A stretch of 34,337 bases of DNA from the NCBI GenBank assembly GCA_944386665.1, contig CALXBZ010000003.1, positions 1-34,337 of the forward strand. The letters run 5' to 3'. The stretch is from an uncultured Clostridia bacterium. GTDB lineage: Bacteria > Bacillota > Clostridia > TANB77 > CAG-508. Numbering within the stretch: position 1 is the stretch's first letter; each line of letters starts with the position of its first letter. The notes under the pieces are model-generated. The model searched no databases, was not told where the DNA came from, and saw only the letters and a list, made by a program, of their open reading frames with translations. A program made the position numbers and the translations under genes. This document shows, one piece after another, positions 7,887-17,346 of this stretch.

Positions 7887-8858
7887 TTAATTTTGTATTG
7901 TCCATGTAAATTCTTCTACTTGTTCTCTTACATTGTATACTCGTAGAACTATTTTTGTATTTCCAGGCTCTATTTTAAATCTGTATTCAAAAGTATTTTG
8001 ATTTAGAGAAGTGTTAGGATCTGTTTTGTATTCTTGCTCATTTACGAACCAGTCTACCATTCTTAGTCCATATTCATCCTGTACTTTTAAAATTGCATAT
8101 GATGAATCTTCTGGGTCTAAAGTCAATTGTGCAGTTGGTTTACTATCTACACTTACTCCTTTGATTCTTTGTTCTGCTGTTGCTACATTTTGTTCTTTAT
8201 CAACTGCTTCAACTTTTAGTAATCTTTCTTCTGCCACAACATCTATTGTTGCTTTTATAGTTGTCTGCCCTTCTGATGTTGCTTTAACAGTTATTTCTTC
8301 GTCATCACCATATTTGTATGTTATATAATCCATTGCGTTGTCATCTGTTACTATAATTTGTAATGTATTTGTATTATCTGGCTTAAATTCTATAACTGGT
8401 TCTGTAACATCTTTTTCGTCTTGTTTCAATGTTTTAACATATCTTCTAATTTTTCCACTTGAATCAATTACGGAAATATTTAATCTGTTTTCTCCTGTAG
8501 GAATTGCCACCGATTGTTCTAGAACTGTTTTTCCTCTTCCTTGCACTATTGTAGGATTTGAGTTGTTCCATGCATATGAAATTGTTCTTATTCCAGTTTC
8601 GCATTTGATTGTGATTTTTGCTGTATTCCCACTTTTTAATACTTCTACACTTGGTATTTTTGTATTTCTAGCATTTTTTACATTTTGCATAAATGCATAT
8701 GTTCCATTACCTGATAAAGCCAAGCCAAATATTAATATTAATAAAGCAAAAACTTTTATAATTCCAGATACGTTTCCGGAATTATTAGTTCCTCTATTCC
8801 TTTCACTTTTAACTTTTTTTTCTCTATTTTTATTCTCAGTCATAAGGATTTGATTCAT
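7887..8858 (-). CDS. Membrane-anchored extracellular protein with Ig-like domains
   Basis: I recognise no specific family. From the ATG at 8858 (323 aa) there is a basic cytoplasmic start with about 30 charged residues, one membrane segment (GIIKVFALLILIFGLALSGN, about residues 32-51) and a long extracellular beta-rich part. That part looks like two or three Ig/cadherin-like units: IPSVEVLKSGNTAKITIKCE, then TEPVIEFKPDNTNTLQIIVTDD, then SKPTAQLTLDPEDSSYAILKVQDE. The start choice rests on AGGAAGGAG six bases upstream; the ATG 12 codons earlier would place this RBS inside the gene. A strong promoter lies just upstream. The neighbouring giant adhesin and downstream GGDEF gene suggest a cell-surface role, which is inference. 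Confidence 0.7.
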   Translation of the reverse strand: MNQILMTENKNREKKVKSERNRGTNNSGNVSGIIKVFALLILIFGLALSGNGTYAFMQNVKNARNTKIPSVEVLKSGNTAKITIKCETGIRTISYAWNNSNPTIVQGRGKTVLEQSVAIPTGENRLNISVIDSSGKIRRYVKTLKQDEKDVTEPVIEFKPDNTNTLQIIVTDDNAMDYITYKYGDDEEITVKATSEGQTTIKATIDVVAEERLLKVEAVDKEQNVATAEQRIKGVSVDSKPTAQLTLDPEDSSYAILKVQDEYGLRMVDWFVNEQEYKTDPNTSLNQNTFEYRFKIEPGNTKIVLRVYNVREQVEEFTWTIQN

Positions 8859-8900
8859 TTGTTTCTCCTTCCTTGGCATAAACACTTTTTTCACATTTAG

Positions 8901-8929
8901 ATTATAACATACGCATTTTTTAATGTAAA
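8901..8929 (-). promoter_or_regulatory. Sigma-A promoter for the Ig-like protein gene
   Basis: Minus strand TTTACA (8929-8924), 17-base spacer ending in TGT, TATAAT (8906-8901). It has an extended -10 and lies about 42 bases from the ATG. Confidence 0.75.
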
Positions 8930-8936
8930 TATAATT

Positions 8937-8974
8937 TAAAAAAATGGTACTCTATAATTAGAATACCATTTTTC
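8937..8974 (-). terminator. Terminator of the giant surface protein gene
   Basis: On the minus strand AAAAATGGTA-TTCT pairs with AGAG-TACCATTTTT, with small mismatches, and is followed by T residues. It begins about ten bases after the stop codon at 8983. Confidence 0.8.
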
Positions 8975-8982
8975 TATTTATC

Positions 8983-11900
8983 TTATAACACGAATTTTTT
9001 AATTAATACAACTCCTGATGAAAGTATTGTTAATACAGCTAATCCTATTGTTGTATATATTATCATTTGTCCTGTTTGTACTGTTACTATTACCGGTGCA
9101 TCATCTATATCGTCTTCTCCATGTTTATTATTGTCTGGAGTTGAATCTATATCTGGACTGTTAAAATCGTTATGATCCTTACTTATTTCTGCCCAGTTAT
9201 CCATTACACCGAAATTTTCTTTATCATTTATCCATGTTAATATTACTTCAACTTCTGTTGTTTCTCCTGGTTTTAGTAAAATATCTTTTGTTTGATCTGT
9301 TGTTATTGTGTTTTCGTCTATTTGTATCCATAGTGGATTATCTTTCGCAACAAATTTCAATCCCTTTGGAATGTAATCTTTTATCTCTTTTACATATCCT
9401 GCTATATTGCCCTCATTTTTAACTCTTATTTTATATCTAAATTTTATTGTTACGGCATTTATCTTGCTATCTTTTATATCTACTTTTACTACTTCCTCTG
9501 GGTCGTCTTCTGCTGTATGTCCTGTTTCAATTATTCTATCTTCACCATTTTCAGTTATTATTGCTTGTGTTACCCATTTTCTTAAGCTCAAATCAAAGTA
9601 TTGTACTTTTACTTTTTCAATATCTTGATCATCTTCGCCTTCATTCCATTTGTCTGGTTCTGAATCTTCATCTTCTACTTCATTTCCATCTTCATCTGAA
9701 TCATCTGATATTTGTGCTTTATTTATTACTATTCTATCCGATGTATTTGGTTCAGTTACCTCAAATGCTACTTTTACATCTTTATATGATATTATTCCTG
9801 TTTCTTTGTCAAATGCCTTTATTAGATTGCTTCCTGGTGTTTTTTCTTGTTCTTTTGATAGATAATCTGTTACTATTGAAACTGCTTTTTCTTGTTCTTC
9901 TGTCTCATTTCCGTCTTTGTCTAACATTACCCATCTATATTCTTTATTTGTATCATTATCTGGTAAGAATTTTAGTCCTTCTGGTATGTCGTCTTTTACT
10001 TGTTGAGCATATCCATTCATTTCGCCTTCATTATATACTCTTATTGTATATGTTACTACATTTCCATTTGACACTAGTACTGGATCCTTTGGATGATTGT
10101 ATATTGCAGTTGTTGAAGTTCCATTGACTAATCCACTTACATCTACTTGTGGCTCTCTATTAGTTATTGGTGTTGTATTTACTGCTGTTATAAATTTTCT
10201 TAAAGCCAAGTCAAATGTTTGTACTTCTAATTTTTCAAAATCGTCATCATCTTGTTGTCCTGGTACATAATCTTTACCAATTTCATCATCTTTGTATTCT
10301 GGTAGGTTATCTGGTATTTCTACATTGTCTTCTTCAGAATCTCTATCAGGTATTTCATTTCCGTTATTGTCTGTAAAATCACTTATATCTGCTATATTAG
10401 TTATTTTATTTGGCATTGGATCTGTTACTACTACTTTGCATGCAACTTTTACCTCTTTATACGATAGTGTTGTGCCATCAAAAGCTTTTATTAGATTCTC
10501 TCCTGATGTTTTCTCTTGTTCTTTTGATAAATAATTTGTTACGATAGTCTTAGCCTTTTTAGCATCTTGTGTTTCTTTTCCATCTTTATCATACATTATC
10601 CATTTATATTCTTTGTTTGTTTCATTGTCTGGTAAAAATTCTAATTGGTCTGGTAAATGATCTTTAACTTCTTTCACATAACCATCAATTTGACCTTCAT
10701 TATACACTCTTATTGTATATTCCACAATATTTCCAATAGCTACTTTTACAGGTTCTTTTGAATGATTATATATAGCTGTTGTTGAAGTTCCATTTTTTAG
10801 TCCTGTAGTATCAACTTGTGGTATTCTGCTTTTTATTTCTGTATCATTTACTTTTGTGATGAATTTTCTTAAAGCCAAATCAAATTCTTTTAATATTAGT
10901 TTTTCGAAATCATCATCATCTTGTTGTCCTGGTACATAATCTTTACTTATTTCATTGTCTTTGTATCCTGGTAAATCTTCTGGAATTTGTACATTATTTT
11001 CTTGTGAGTCGCGATCTGTTACTGTATTTCCTGTGCCATCTGTGAATTTTGTTATATCTGCTATATTTGTTATTTTATTTGGCATTGGCTCTGTTGATAC
11101 AACTTTACAAACAACTTTTACCTCTTTGTATGCAAGTGTTGTTCCATTAAATGCATCTATTTTGTTTCCATTTTCTTCTGTTTCATTTGTTTTTGATAAA
11201 TATGTTGTTCTTATTATTTTTGAATTATTTGAATCTACTGTCCATCCATAATTTTTATTTGTTTCATTATCTGCAATAAATTCTAATTGGTCTGGTAAAT
11301 GGTCTGTTATTTCTTCTACATATCCATCAACTTCACCTTCATTATACACTCTTAATGTGTATTCAACTATATCTCCTATTGCCACTGCAACTGGTGCTTT
11401 TGGATGATTATATATTGCTGTTGTTGATTCTCCTGATGCTAGTTTACTTACATCTACATTTGGTATTCTACTAGTTATTTCATCATCGTTTACTTTTGTA
11501 ATGAATTTTCTTAAAGCTAAATCAAATTCTTTTATTTTTACCTTTTCAAAATCATCATCATCTTGTTGTCCTGGTACATAATCTTTACTGATTTCGTCAT
11601 CTTTGTATCCTGGTAAATCTTCTGGAATTTGCACATTATTTTCTTGTGAATCTCGATCTGTTACTGTGTTTCCTGTGCCATCTGTGAATTTTGTTATATC
11701 TGCTATATTAGTTATTTTATTTGGCATTGGTTCTGTTGATACAACTTTACAAGCAACTTTTACCTCTTTGTATGCAAGTGTTGTTCCATTAAATGCATCT
11801 ATTTTGTTTCCATTTTCTTCTGTCTCATTTGTTTTTGATAAATATGTTGTTCTTATTATTTTTGAATTACTTTGGTCTACTGTCCATCCATATTTTTTAT

Positions 11901-14007
11901 TTGTTTCATTATCTGCAATAAATTCTAGTTGGTCTGGTAAATGGTCTGTTATTTCTTCTACATATCCATCAACTTCACCTTCATTATACACTCTTAATGT
12001 GTATTCAACTATATCTCCTATTGCCACTGCAACTGGTGTTTTTGGATGATTGTATGTTGCTGTTGTTCCATTATTGTTTAATGGTGTAATATCTACTACT
12101 GGTTCTCTTCCAGTTATTGTTGTATCATTTACTTTTGTAATAAATTTTCTTAAAGCCAAGTCAAATGATTTTAATGTTAATTTTTCAAAGTCATCATCAT
12201 CTTGTTGTCCTGGTATGTATTCTTCTCCTCTGTTTATTTCTGCATCTTTATAATCCTCTAGTTCTTTTCCAGTAGGTACATTTACATTGTTTTCTTGTGA
12301 ATCTCGATCTGTTACTGTGCTTCCAGTGCCATCTGTGAATTTTGTTATATCTGCTATATTAGTTATTTTATTTGGCATTGGTTCTGTTGATACAACTTTG
12401 CATTTTATTTTTACATCTTTATATGATAATTTTTCTCCATCAAATGCTGCTATTTTATTTTCTCCATCTACTGTTTCACTTGCTTTTGATAGATATGTTG
12501 TTTTAATCGTCTTTAAATCTGAACTGCTTGCTATTTGCCAACCGTATTCTATATTTGTTTGGTCATCTACAATAAATTCTAATTGTTCTGGTAAATGATC
12601 TGTTATTTCTTCAACATACCCATCAATTTCACCTTCATTATATACACGTATTGTATATGTTACTATATCTCCTATCTCTACTTTTACTGGTGTTTTTGGG
12701 TGATTATATGTTGCTGTTGTTGTTTCTCCTGCTGCTAACCCACTTACATCTACACTTGGTACTCTATTTGTTATTTCTTTCCCATTTATTTCTGTTATAA
12801 ATTTTCTTAAACTTAAATCAAATGGTTTTGGCACTACAATTGATATTGTATCAGAAAATTTTTGTGGTGTTTCATTTACTATTACAACTGGTTGTTCTGT
12901 TGCTGGTGCATTTTCTACCGACCAATATTCTACAGTTCTGGATGTGTATGATGAATCTATTGTCATTTTAATTCCAGCTATATTTGAACTTGTTGGCATC
13001 ATTAGATAAAAGTCTTTTCCAACTAGTTCTTTTAGTGTTTTATCTGTTGCTACTATGTTGTCATGTGAATCTTTTACACCTAAAGTTGGATTTATTGTTG
13101 TTCCATCTATATCTGTATATGTTGCATTAATTGTGTAATTTACGTTTAACAATTCGTTTATTCTATATGGACCTGCTATATAATTGTCTCCTATTTTTTG
13201 CATAGTTGCATTATCTTTTACAATTTCTATTGGAGTAGTTGTATTATTTTGTCCTGAATAATTGTTGTTTGCTTTTGCATTTGTTATGTAATATTGGAAT
13301 AAAGCTTCTATTGCATCTTCCCTATTCCATCCATCATCTTTTCCAGCATATTCTGGTAAATCTGCTATTGCTACATATTTATCGTCTGTATTTGCAATAG
13401 AGTTAACTGTTAAATTTGTTGTTTCATAATGATATTTATCACTTGACTCTGGATTTGTAAAATACCATATTGCTAATTGTTGTACTACATCTATATCATC
13501 ATCTGTTACTAATTCATAAATTTCTTCTGGAATTTTGCTCTTTAAGAATTCTTCTCTTACTTTTGTATTATCAGTTCCAACTTGTGGCATGATGTAAATA
13601 TTATCTAGTAACCACATTAATGAATTATAATTTTCTCCAGTTGGTAATATTTTTTTATATGTATCTGGAATTGATGACAAGTCTTTTAAGTTAAATTTTT
13701 GCGAATATCTACTTATTGCTGGTACTCCTCCCGTAGCTAAATCGCTCGAGCCAAAACCTGGTCCACCTTTTATACAATAAATAGTTTTGTTTAAATCTGC
13801 AGTTTTATCAGATTCGCTATCATATTCTGCTATTTTCCACACTTTGTACCCAGTTTGTTTATATCCATATCCTGAGGTTCTAAGTGATACTATTCCTAAA
13901 TATATTGGCCCTGCACTTGCTGCATTTACAATATTTATTTTTCCAAGTGTCAATATTAATACTGCCGTAATAATAATACTTGACATTATTTTTCTTAACT
14001 TTCTCAT
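8983..14007 (-). CDS. Giant repeat surface adhesin with thioester domain and C-terminal membrane anchor
   Basis: 1674 aa. A signal peptide covers residues 1-30 (IIITAVLILTLGKINIVNAA). The N-terminal region looks like a thioester domain: YCIKGG with Cys78 and QQLAIW with Gln177, the pair expected to form an internal Cys-Gln thioester that binds host or surface nucleophiles covalently. Six modules follow, starting near residues 396, 615, 828, 1042, 1265 and 1471. Modules 1-5 carry FDL(S/A)LRKFIT, YNH(P/S)K, (I/L)RVYNEG, GY, and DHLP/DDIP, resembling DUF11/isopeptide pilin-like beta domains; linkers are acidic (PGQQDDDDFEK, DRDSQENNV). The sixth module diverges (FDLSLRKWVTQ). The end is APVIVTVQTGQMIIYTTIGLAVLTILSSG then a Lys tail: a membrane anchor without LPXTG. 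AAGGAAGG precedes the ATG. The strand-specific promoter and terminator suggest a single-gene unit. Confidence 0.85.
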   Translation of the reverse strand: MRKLRKIMSSIIITAVLILTLGKINIVNAASAGPIYLGIVSLRTSGYGYKQTGYKVWKIAEYDSESDKTADLNKTIYCIKGGPGFGSSDLATGGVPAISRYSQKFNLKDLSSIPDTYKKILPTGENYNSLMWLLDNIYIMPQVGTDNTKVREEFLKSKIPEEIYELVTDDDIDVVQQLAIWYFTNPESSDKYHYETTNLTVNSIANTDDKYVAIADLPEYAGKDDGWNREDAIEALFQYYITNAKANNNYSGQNNTTTPIEIVKDNATMQKIGDNYIAGPYRINELLNVNYTINATYTDIDGTTINPTLGVKDSHDNIVATDKTLKELVGKDFYLMMPTSSNIAGIKMTIDSSYTSRTVEYWSVENAPATEQPVVIVNETPQKFSDTISIVVPKPFDLSLRKFITEINGKEITNRVPSVDVSGLAAGETTTATYNHPKTPVKVEIGDIVTYTIRVYNEGEIDGYVEEITDHLPEQLEFIVDDQTNIEYGWQIASSSDLKTIKTTYLSKASETVDGENKIAAFDGEKLSYKDVKIKCKVVSTEPMPNKITNIADITKFTDGTGSTVTDRDSQENNVNVPTGKELEDYKDAEINRGEEYIPGQQDDDDFEKLTLKSFDLALRKFITKVNDTTITGREPVVDITPLNNNGTTATYNHPKTPVAVAIGDIVEYTLRVYNEGEVDGYVEEITDHLPDQLEFIADNETNKKYGWTVDQSNSKIIRTTYLSKTNETEENGNKIDAFNGTTLAYKEVKVACKVVSTEPMPNKITNIADITKFTDGTGNTVTDRDSQENNVQIPEDLPGYKDDEISKDYVPGQQDDDDFEKVKIKEFDLALRKFITKVNDDEITSRIPNVDVSKLASGESTTAIYNHPKAPVAVAIGDIVEYTLRVYNEGEVDGYVEEITDHLPDQLEFIADNETNKNYGWTVDSNNSKIIRTTYLSKTNETEENGNKIDAFNGTTLAYKEVKVVCKVVSTEPMPNKITNIADITKFTDGTGNTVTDRDSQENNVQIPEDLPGYKDNEISKDYVPGQQDDDDFEKLILKEFDLALRKFITKVNDTEIKSRIPQVDTTGLKNGTSTTAIYNHSKEPVKVAIGNIVEYTIRVYNEGQIDGYVKEVKDHLPDQLEFLPDNETNKEYKWIMYDKDGKETQDAKKAKTIVTNYLSKEQEKTSGENLIKAFDGTTLSYKEVKVACKVVVTDPMPNKITNIADISDFTDNNGNEIPDRDSEEDNVEIPDNLPEYKDDEIGKDYVPGQQDDDDFEKLEVQTFDLALRKFITAVNTTPITNREPQVDVSGLVNGTSTTAIYNHPKDPVLVSNGNVVTYTIRVYNEGEMNGYAQQVKDDIPEGLKFLPDNDTNKEYRWVMLDKDGNETEEQEKAVSIVTDYLSKEQEKTPGSNLIKAFDKETGIISYKDVKVAFEVTEPNTSDRIVINKAQISDDSDEDGNEVEDEDSEPDKWNEGEDDQDIEKVKVQYFDLSLRKWVTQAIITENGEDRIIETGHTAEDDPEEVVKVDIKDSKINAVTIKFRYKIRVKNEGNIAGYVKEIKDYIPKGLKFVAKDNPLWIQIDENTITTDQTKDILLKPGETTEVEVILTWINDKENFGVMDNWAEISKDHNDFNSPDIDSTPDNNKHGEDDIDDAPVIVTVQTGQMIIYTTIGLAVLTILSSGVVLIKKFVL
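9597..12822 (-). repeat. In-gene tandem modules of the surface adhesin
   Basis: Five successive module starts, marked by the FDL-LRKF codons, lie at 12822, 12165, 11526, 10884 and 10215, with the divergent sixth at 9597. Spacings are 657, 639, 642, 669 and 618 bases, all multiples of three. Modules 2 and 3 are almost identical in DNA over long stretches, for example around 11290-11395 against 11936-12037. The tail regions at about 10985-11110, 11635-11750 and 12285-12400 are also near-copies. This indicates recent tandem duplication or gene conversion. Confidence 0.9.
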
Positions 14008-14032
14008 CTTTTTCCTTCCTTCTGTTAACTAT

Positions 14033-14061
14033 ATTATATATATTTCAATAATATAGAACAA
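14033..14061 (-). promoter_or_regulatory. Probable promoter of the giant adhesin gene
   Basis: Minus strand TTGTTC (14061-14056), 17-base spacer, TATAAT (14038-14033), 26 bases from the ATG. An overlapping alternative, TTGTAT with 17 bases to TATATT, lies a little upstream. The region is so AT-rich that only mapping can decide. Confidence 0.5.
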
Positions 14062-14120
14062 TATCTATTTTCATACAATTCTATTATATTACATTCTTAT
14101 TTAAAAATCAACAAATTATA

Positions 14121-14149
14121 TTGATTTTTACGATATATTAATATAAAAT
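14121..14149 (+). promoter_or_regulatory. Probable promoter of the penicillin-binding protein gene
   Basis: TTGATT (14121-14126), 17-base spacer, TAAAAT (14144-14149), about 50 bases before the ATG at 14201. If the gene is sporulation-specific, a different sigma factor could be used; I did not see a clear sigma-E or sigma-K site. Confidence 0.5.
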
Positions 14150-14200
14150 AATTGCAGTTTTAACATAAACATTTTATCTAAAGAAAAGTTGGTGAATTTT

Positions 14201-16420
14201 ATGAATTATAGGAAACAAAAGGAAGTAAATATAGATAATAAAGGTATGCATTTAAAGTACTTTATAATTATTTTTTTACTTTTAATTTTATTATTAACAT
14301 TTAGGTTATTTTGGTTACAATTTGTAGATGGGGCTTCTTTAAAGGAAAGGGCTTATAAGCAAATTACTGCAAATAGAATGTTAAGTCCAAAAAGAGGAAC
14401 AATTTACGATTCTACTGGAAAGGCTCTAGCTGTTAGTTCTGAGGTAGATACAATAAGTATTAATCCATCTCTTATTACTGTAAAAGATGATTCTGAAAAA
14501 ACAAATGCTTTAAAGAAAAAAGTTGCCAAAGCTTTAGCTGATATTTTTGAATTAAACTATGAAGAAGTTCTTGTAAAAGTAACTAGCACTAATTCAATAG
14601 AAACAATTGCGAAAAAAGTAGATGCAGATAAAGTTTCAGAATTAAAGCAATGGATGAAGGATAATGATTGTTATGCCGGTATAAATATAGATGCAGATAC
14701 CAAAAGATCATACCCTTACGAAAATTTAGCATCTAACTTAATAGGTTTTTGTGGTAGCGATAATAATGGCTTAGCTGGAATAGAATATCATTGGGACGAC
14801 ACTTTAACTGGTACTCCTGGGAAAGTTACTACTTCAATAGATGCAACACAAGAAGCAATTCCAGATAATGACAAAAAATATATTGCTCCTGAAAATGGTA
14901 GCAATATAACTTTATCAATTGATGCTAACATTCAAGCAATAGTAGAAAAATATTTAAAACAAGCAGTTGAAGAAAATGATTGCAAGAACGGCGGTTCAAT
15001 GGTTCTTATGGATCCATCAACTGGAGATATTTTAGCGATGGCTACATATCCTGATTATAATTTAAATACACCTTTTGAACCAAATGAAACTCTTCTAAAA
15101 ACTTGGGATAGTTTATCAAGTGAAGAACAAACTAACAGTTTGTATAAAATGTATAGTAATAAAGTTGTTAATGAAACCTATGAACCTGGTTCTGTATTTA
15201 AAACTATTATGGCATCTATTGCTCTTGAAGAAGATATTGTAAAAACTGATACTCCTGGAGACTTTTATTGTGACGGCAAAGAATATGTCGCAGGTGAAAC
15301 TATAAAATGTGCTAATTTAGCAGGTCACGGTAGTCAAAGTTTGAGAAATGCATTAGAAAATTCTTGCAACCCTGCATTAATTCAACTTGGTCAACGTATA
15401 GGAGCTTCTACATTATATAAATATTTCACAGCTTTTGGTCTTTTTGAAAGAACAGGAATTGAAACTGCTGGAGAAGCATCAAGTCAGTTTCATTCACTGG
15501 ATAAAGTTGGACCAACCGAACTTGCTACAATGTCATTTGGTCAAAGATTTACTATAACTCCACTACAAATGATAACAGCAGCTTGCGCAATTGCCAATGA
15601 TGGAGTATTAGTACAGCCAAGAATAGTAACAAAAATAGAAAATCCCGATTCTGGAGCTATTACAAATATAGATGTCAAGGAAATAAGGCAAGTTATATCA
15701 TCTGAAACAGCTGCCAAGGTTCGTGATATGATGCAATCTGTTGTAACAGATGGTGGTGGACAATCTGGTGCTGTAAAAGGATATTCTATTGGTGGAAAAA
15801 CTGGAACTTCAGAGCCAAATCCTAGCCACCCAGAAGATGGTTATGTAGCTTCTTTCTTAGCAATTGCTCCAGTGGAAAACACAAAAGTGGTAGCTTTATT
15901 GTCACTATATGGACTTCATGGAAAAAATCATTACGGTGGTCAGATAGCTGCTCCTGTTGTATCTCAAGTATTAAATGAAGTACTTCCTTATTTAGGAATA
16001 CCTTCAAACGATTCTTCTCAATCAACAAGTGGCAGTTCTATAACAATTCCAGATTTAAAAAATAAAACAATTTCTGAAGCAAAACAATATCTTAAGGACT
16101 TGGGATTAACTCCTATAACCTCAGCTTCTGATGATGAATTAATTACATCTCAAACTCCAAAAGCTGGTGTTGCAATACCTAAAGATGGAATTGTAAAATT
16201 ATACACAGAAGAAAATAATTCTTCAGTTTCTACTACTGTTCCTGACTTAAAGGGTAAAAGCCTAAGTAGTGCAATTTCAAGTTTAAAATCTAAAAATCTA
16301 AACATTCAAGCCACTGGCTCTGGAATTGTTATTTATCAAGATCCTCCTGCTGATTCTTCTGTTGAAGAAGGAAGTGTTGTAAAGGTAACGTTACAAGAAG
16401 TAACAACTGATTTACACTAA
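14201..16420 (+). CDS. Class B penicillin-binding protein (SpoVD/FtsI family) with two PASTA domains
   Basis: Peptidoglycan DD-transpeptidase, 739 aa. A cytoplasmic start is followed by one membrane segment (about residues 22-42, FIIIFLLLILLLTFRLFWLQ), then the dimerisation domain with NRMLSPKRGTIYD. The transpeptidase domain has the active-site PGSVFK (Ser331, Lys334), SCN (388-390) and KTGT (533-536). Two PASTA repeats close the protein (about 612-672 and 677-736). The start is ATG 14201 because GGTGA lies five bases before it; a TTG four codons earlier is less likely. The family includes division PBPs and SpoVD, which builds spore cortex. The gene stands alone and not in a division cluster, and the organism sporulates, so SpoVD is possible but not shown. 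Confidence 0.9.
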   Translation: MNYRKQKEVNIDNKGMHLKYFIIIFLLLILLLTFRLFWLQFVDGASLKERAYKQITANRMLSPKRGTIYDSTGKALAVSSEVDTISINPSLITVKDDSEKTNALKKKVAKALADIFELNYEEVLVKVTSTNSIETIAKKVDADKVSELKQWMKDNDCYAGINIDADTKRSYPYENLASNLIGFCGSDNNGLAGIEYHWDDTLTGTPGKVTTSIDATQEAIPDNDKKYIAPENGSNITLSIDANIQAIVEKYLKQAVEENDCKNGGSMVLMDPSTGDILAMATYPDYNLNTPFEPNETLLKTWDSLSSEEQTNSLYKMYSNKVVNETYEPGSVFKTIMASIALEEDIVKTDTPGDFYCDGKEYVAGETIKCANLAGHGSQSLRNALENSCNPALIQLGQRIGASTLYKYFTAFGLFERTGIETAGEASSQFHSLDKVGPTELATMSFGQRFTITPLQMITAACAIANDGVLVQPRIVTKIENPDSGAITNIDVKEIRQVISSETAAKVRDMMQSVVTDGGGQSGAVKGYSIGGKTGTSEPNPSHPEDGYVASFLAIAPVENTKVVALLSLYGLHGKNHYGGQIAAPVVSQVLNEVLPYLGIPSNDSSQSTSGSSITIPDLKNKTISEAKQYLKDLGLTPITSASDDELITSQTPKAGVAIPKDGIVKLYTEENNSSVSTTVPDLKGKSLSSAISSLKSKNLNIQATGSGIVIYQDPPADSSVEEGSVVKVTLQEVTTDLH

Positions 16421-16481
16421 TTTAGTGAAGCAACAAATATTGTATTAACTTTATGATATAGATTATAATATGCATTATTTA

Positions 16482-16529
16482 ATACAAAAAATTGTGTAGT
16501 TTATTAAAAAATTACACAATTTTTTGTAT
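16482..16529. terminator. Strong bidirectional terminator between convergent genes
   Basis: The arms at 16482-16498 and 16513-16529 are a perfect 17-base inverted repeat (ATACAAAAAATTGTGTA and its complement) around a 14-base loop. T-runs are present in both directions. It serves the PBP gene on the plus strand and the SDR gene on the minus strand. Confidence 0.9.
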
Positions 16530-16539
16530 CTATTTTATA

Positions 16540-17310
16540 TTATTGTATCTTTCTTTTTTGCACAAAATAGCAAAAGAATGCTGATAATTGGTCAGGTAAT
16601 ATCTTAAATAATAGCCTTCCCAACCATATTGTAAAACTTGGAAATATCAATATTCTATTCATAAACATTCTTCTTACTGCACATTTAGCAACTTTTTTGC
16701 TATTTGCTTCTAATAAATTAAATTTTACATCTGCTACTTTATTAAAATTTGTTTTTACAGGTCCCGGACATAATGCACTTATCTTTACCTTAGAATTAAT
16801 CATAAATAATTCTTGTCTTATACTTTGGGTTAATCTTACAACATATGCCTTTGTTGAATAATATGTAGCCATTAATGGTCCAGGCATAAATCCTGCTATT
16901 GACGCAACATTTAATATATGTCCTTTATCAGCCTTTACCATGTCCTGCAAAAATAATTTATTTAAAATGTGAAGTGCTGTAATATTTGTGTCTATCATAC
17001 TTAATTCTTTATTCAAATCGGTGTCTATAAAATTTCCGCACGTTCCAAAGCCCGCGTCATTTACTAGTACATCTATTGTGCCATATTTTTCTTTCACATC
17101 TTCATATAGATTCCTACATCTATTCCTATCTACTAAGTCCATTGCTTTAATATCTACATTAATTTTATACATTTCCTCTAATTCTTTTTTTAGCTTATTT
17201 AATGCTTCTTCATTCCTTGCAACTGCAATTATATTATATTTTCTTTTAGCAAGTTCTCTTGCAATATCTCTTCCTATTCCTGAAGAAGCTCCAGTTACTA
17301 ATGCTATCAT
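16540..17310 (-). CDS. Short-chain dehydrogenase/reductase (SDR)
   Basis: NAD(P)-dependent oxidoreductase of the classical SDR type, 256 aa. It has the Rossmann motif TGASSGIG (6-13), NDAG (84-87, in place of the usual NNAG), Ser137 in NVASIAG, the catalytic YYSTK (Tyr150, Lys154) and CPGPVKTNF. The Arg at residue 32 (VARN) after strand two suggests NADP preference. A hydrophobic C-terminal stretch (about 223-250, FTIWLGRLLFKILPDQLSAFFCYFV) is seen in DltE/YqjQ-like and other membrane-associated SDRs. Substrate cannot be told. AAAGGA precedes the ATG. It follows clpC by 91 bases containing a large inverted repeat, so it may be a separate unit. Confidence 0.9.
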   Translation of the reverse strand: MIALVTGASSGIGRDIARELAKRKYNIIAVARNEEALNKLKKELEEMYKINVDIKAMDLVDRNRCRNLYEDVKEKYGTIDVLVNDAGFGTCGNFIDTDLNKELSMIDTNITALHILNKLFLQDMVKADKGHILNVASIAGFMPGPLMATYYSTKAYVVRLTQSIRQELFMINSKVKISALCPGPVKTNFNKVADVKFNLLEANSKKVAKCAVRRMFMNRILIFPSFTIWLGRLLFKILPDQLSAFFCYFVQKRKIQ

Positions 17311-17346
17311 TTTGTTTTATTCCTTTCTACCAATAAATCAGCATAT

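Noticed and set aside
9447-10127. 226-codon open frame on the plus strand inside the adhesin gene
   Set aside because: It is extremely Leu-rich and mirrors the repetitive minus-strand adhesin; no RBS and no recognisable domain.
10955-12598. Several plus-strand frames with repeated Ser-rich peptides
   Set aside because: They are antisense copies of the repeated adhesin modules, which explains their mutual similarity.
14189-14200. TTG start of the penicillin-binding protein
   Set aside because: It overlaps the GGTGA ribosome site that fits the ATG at 14201.
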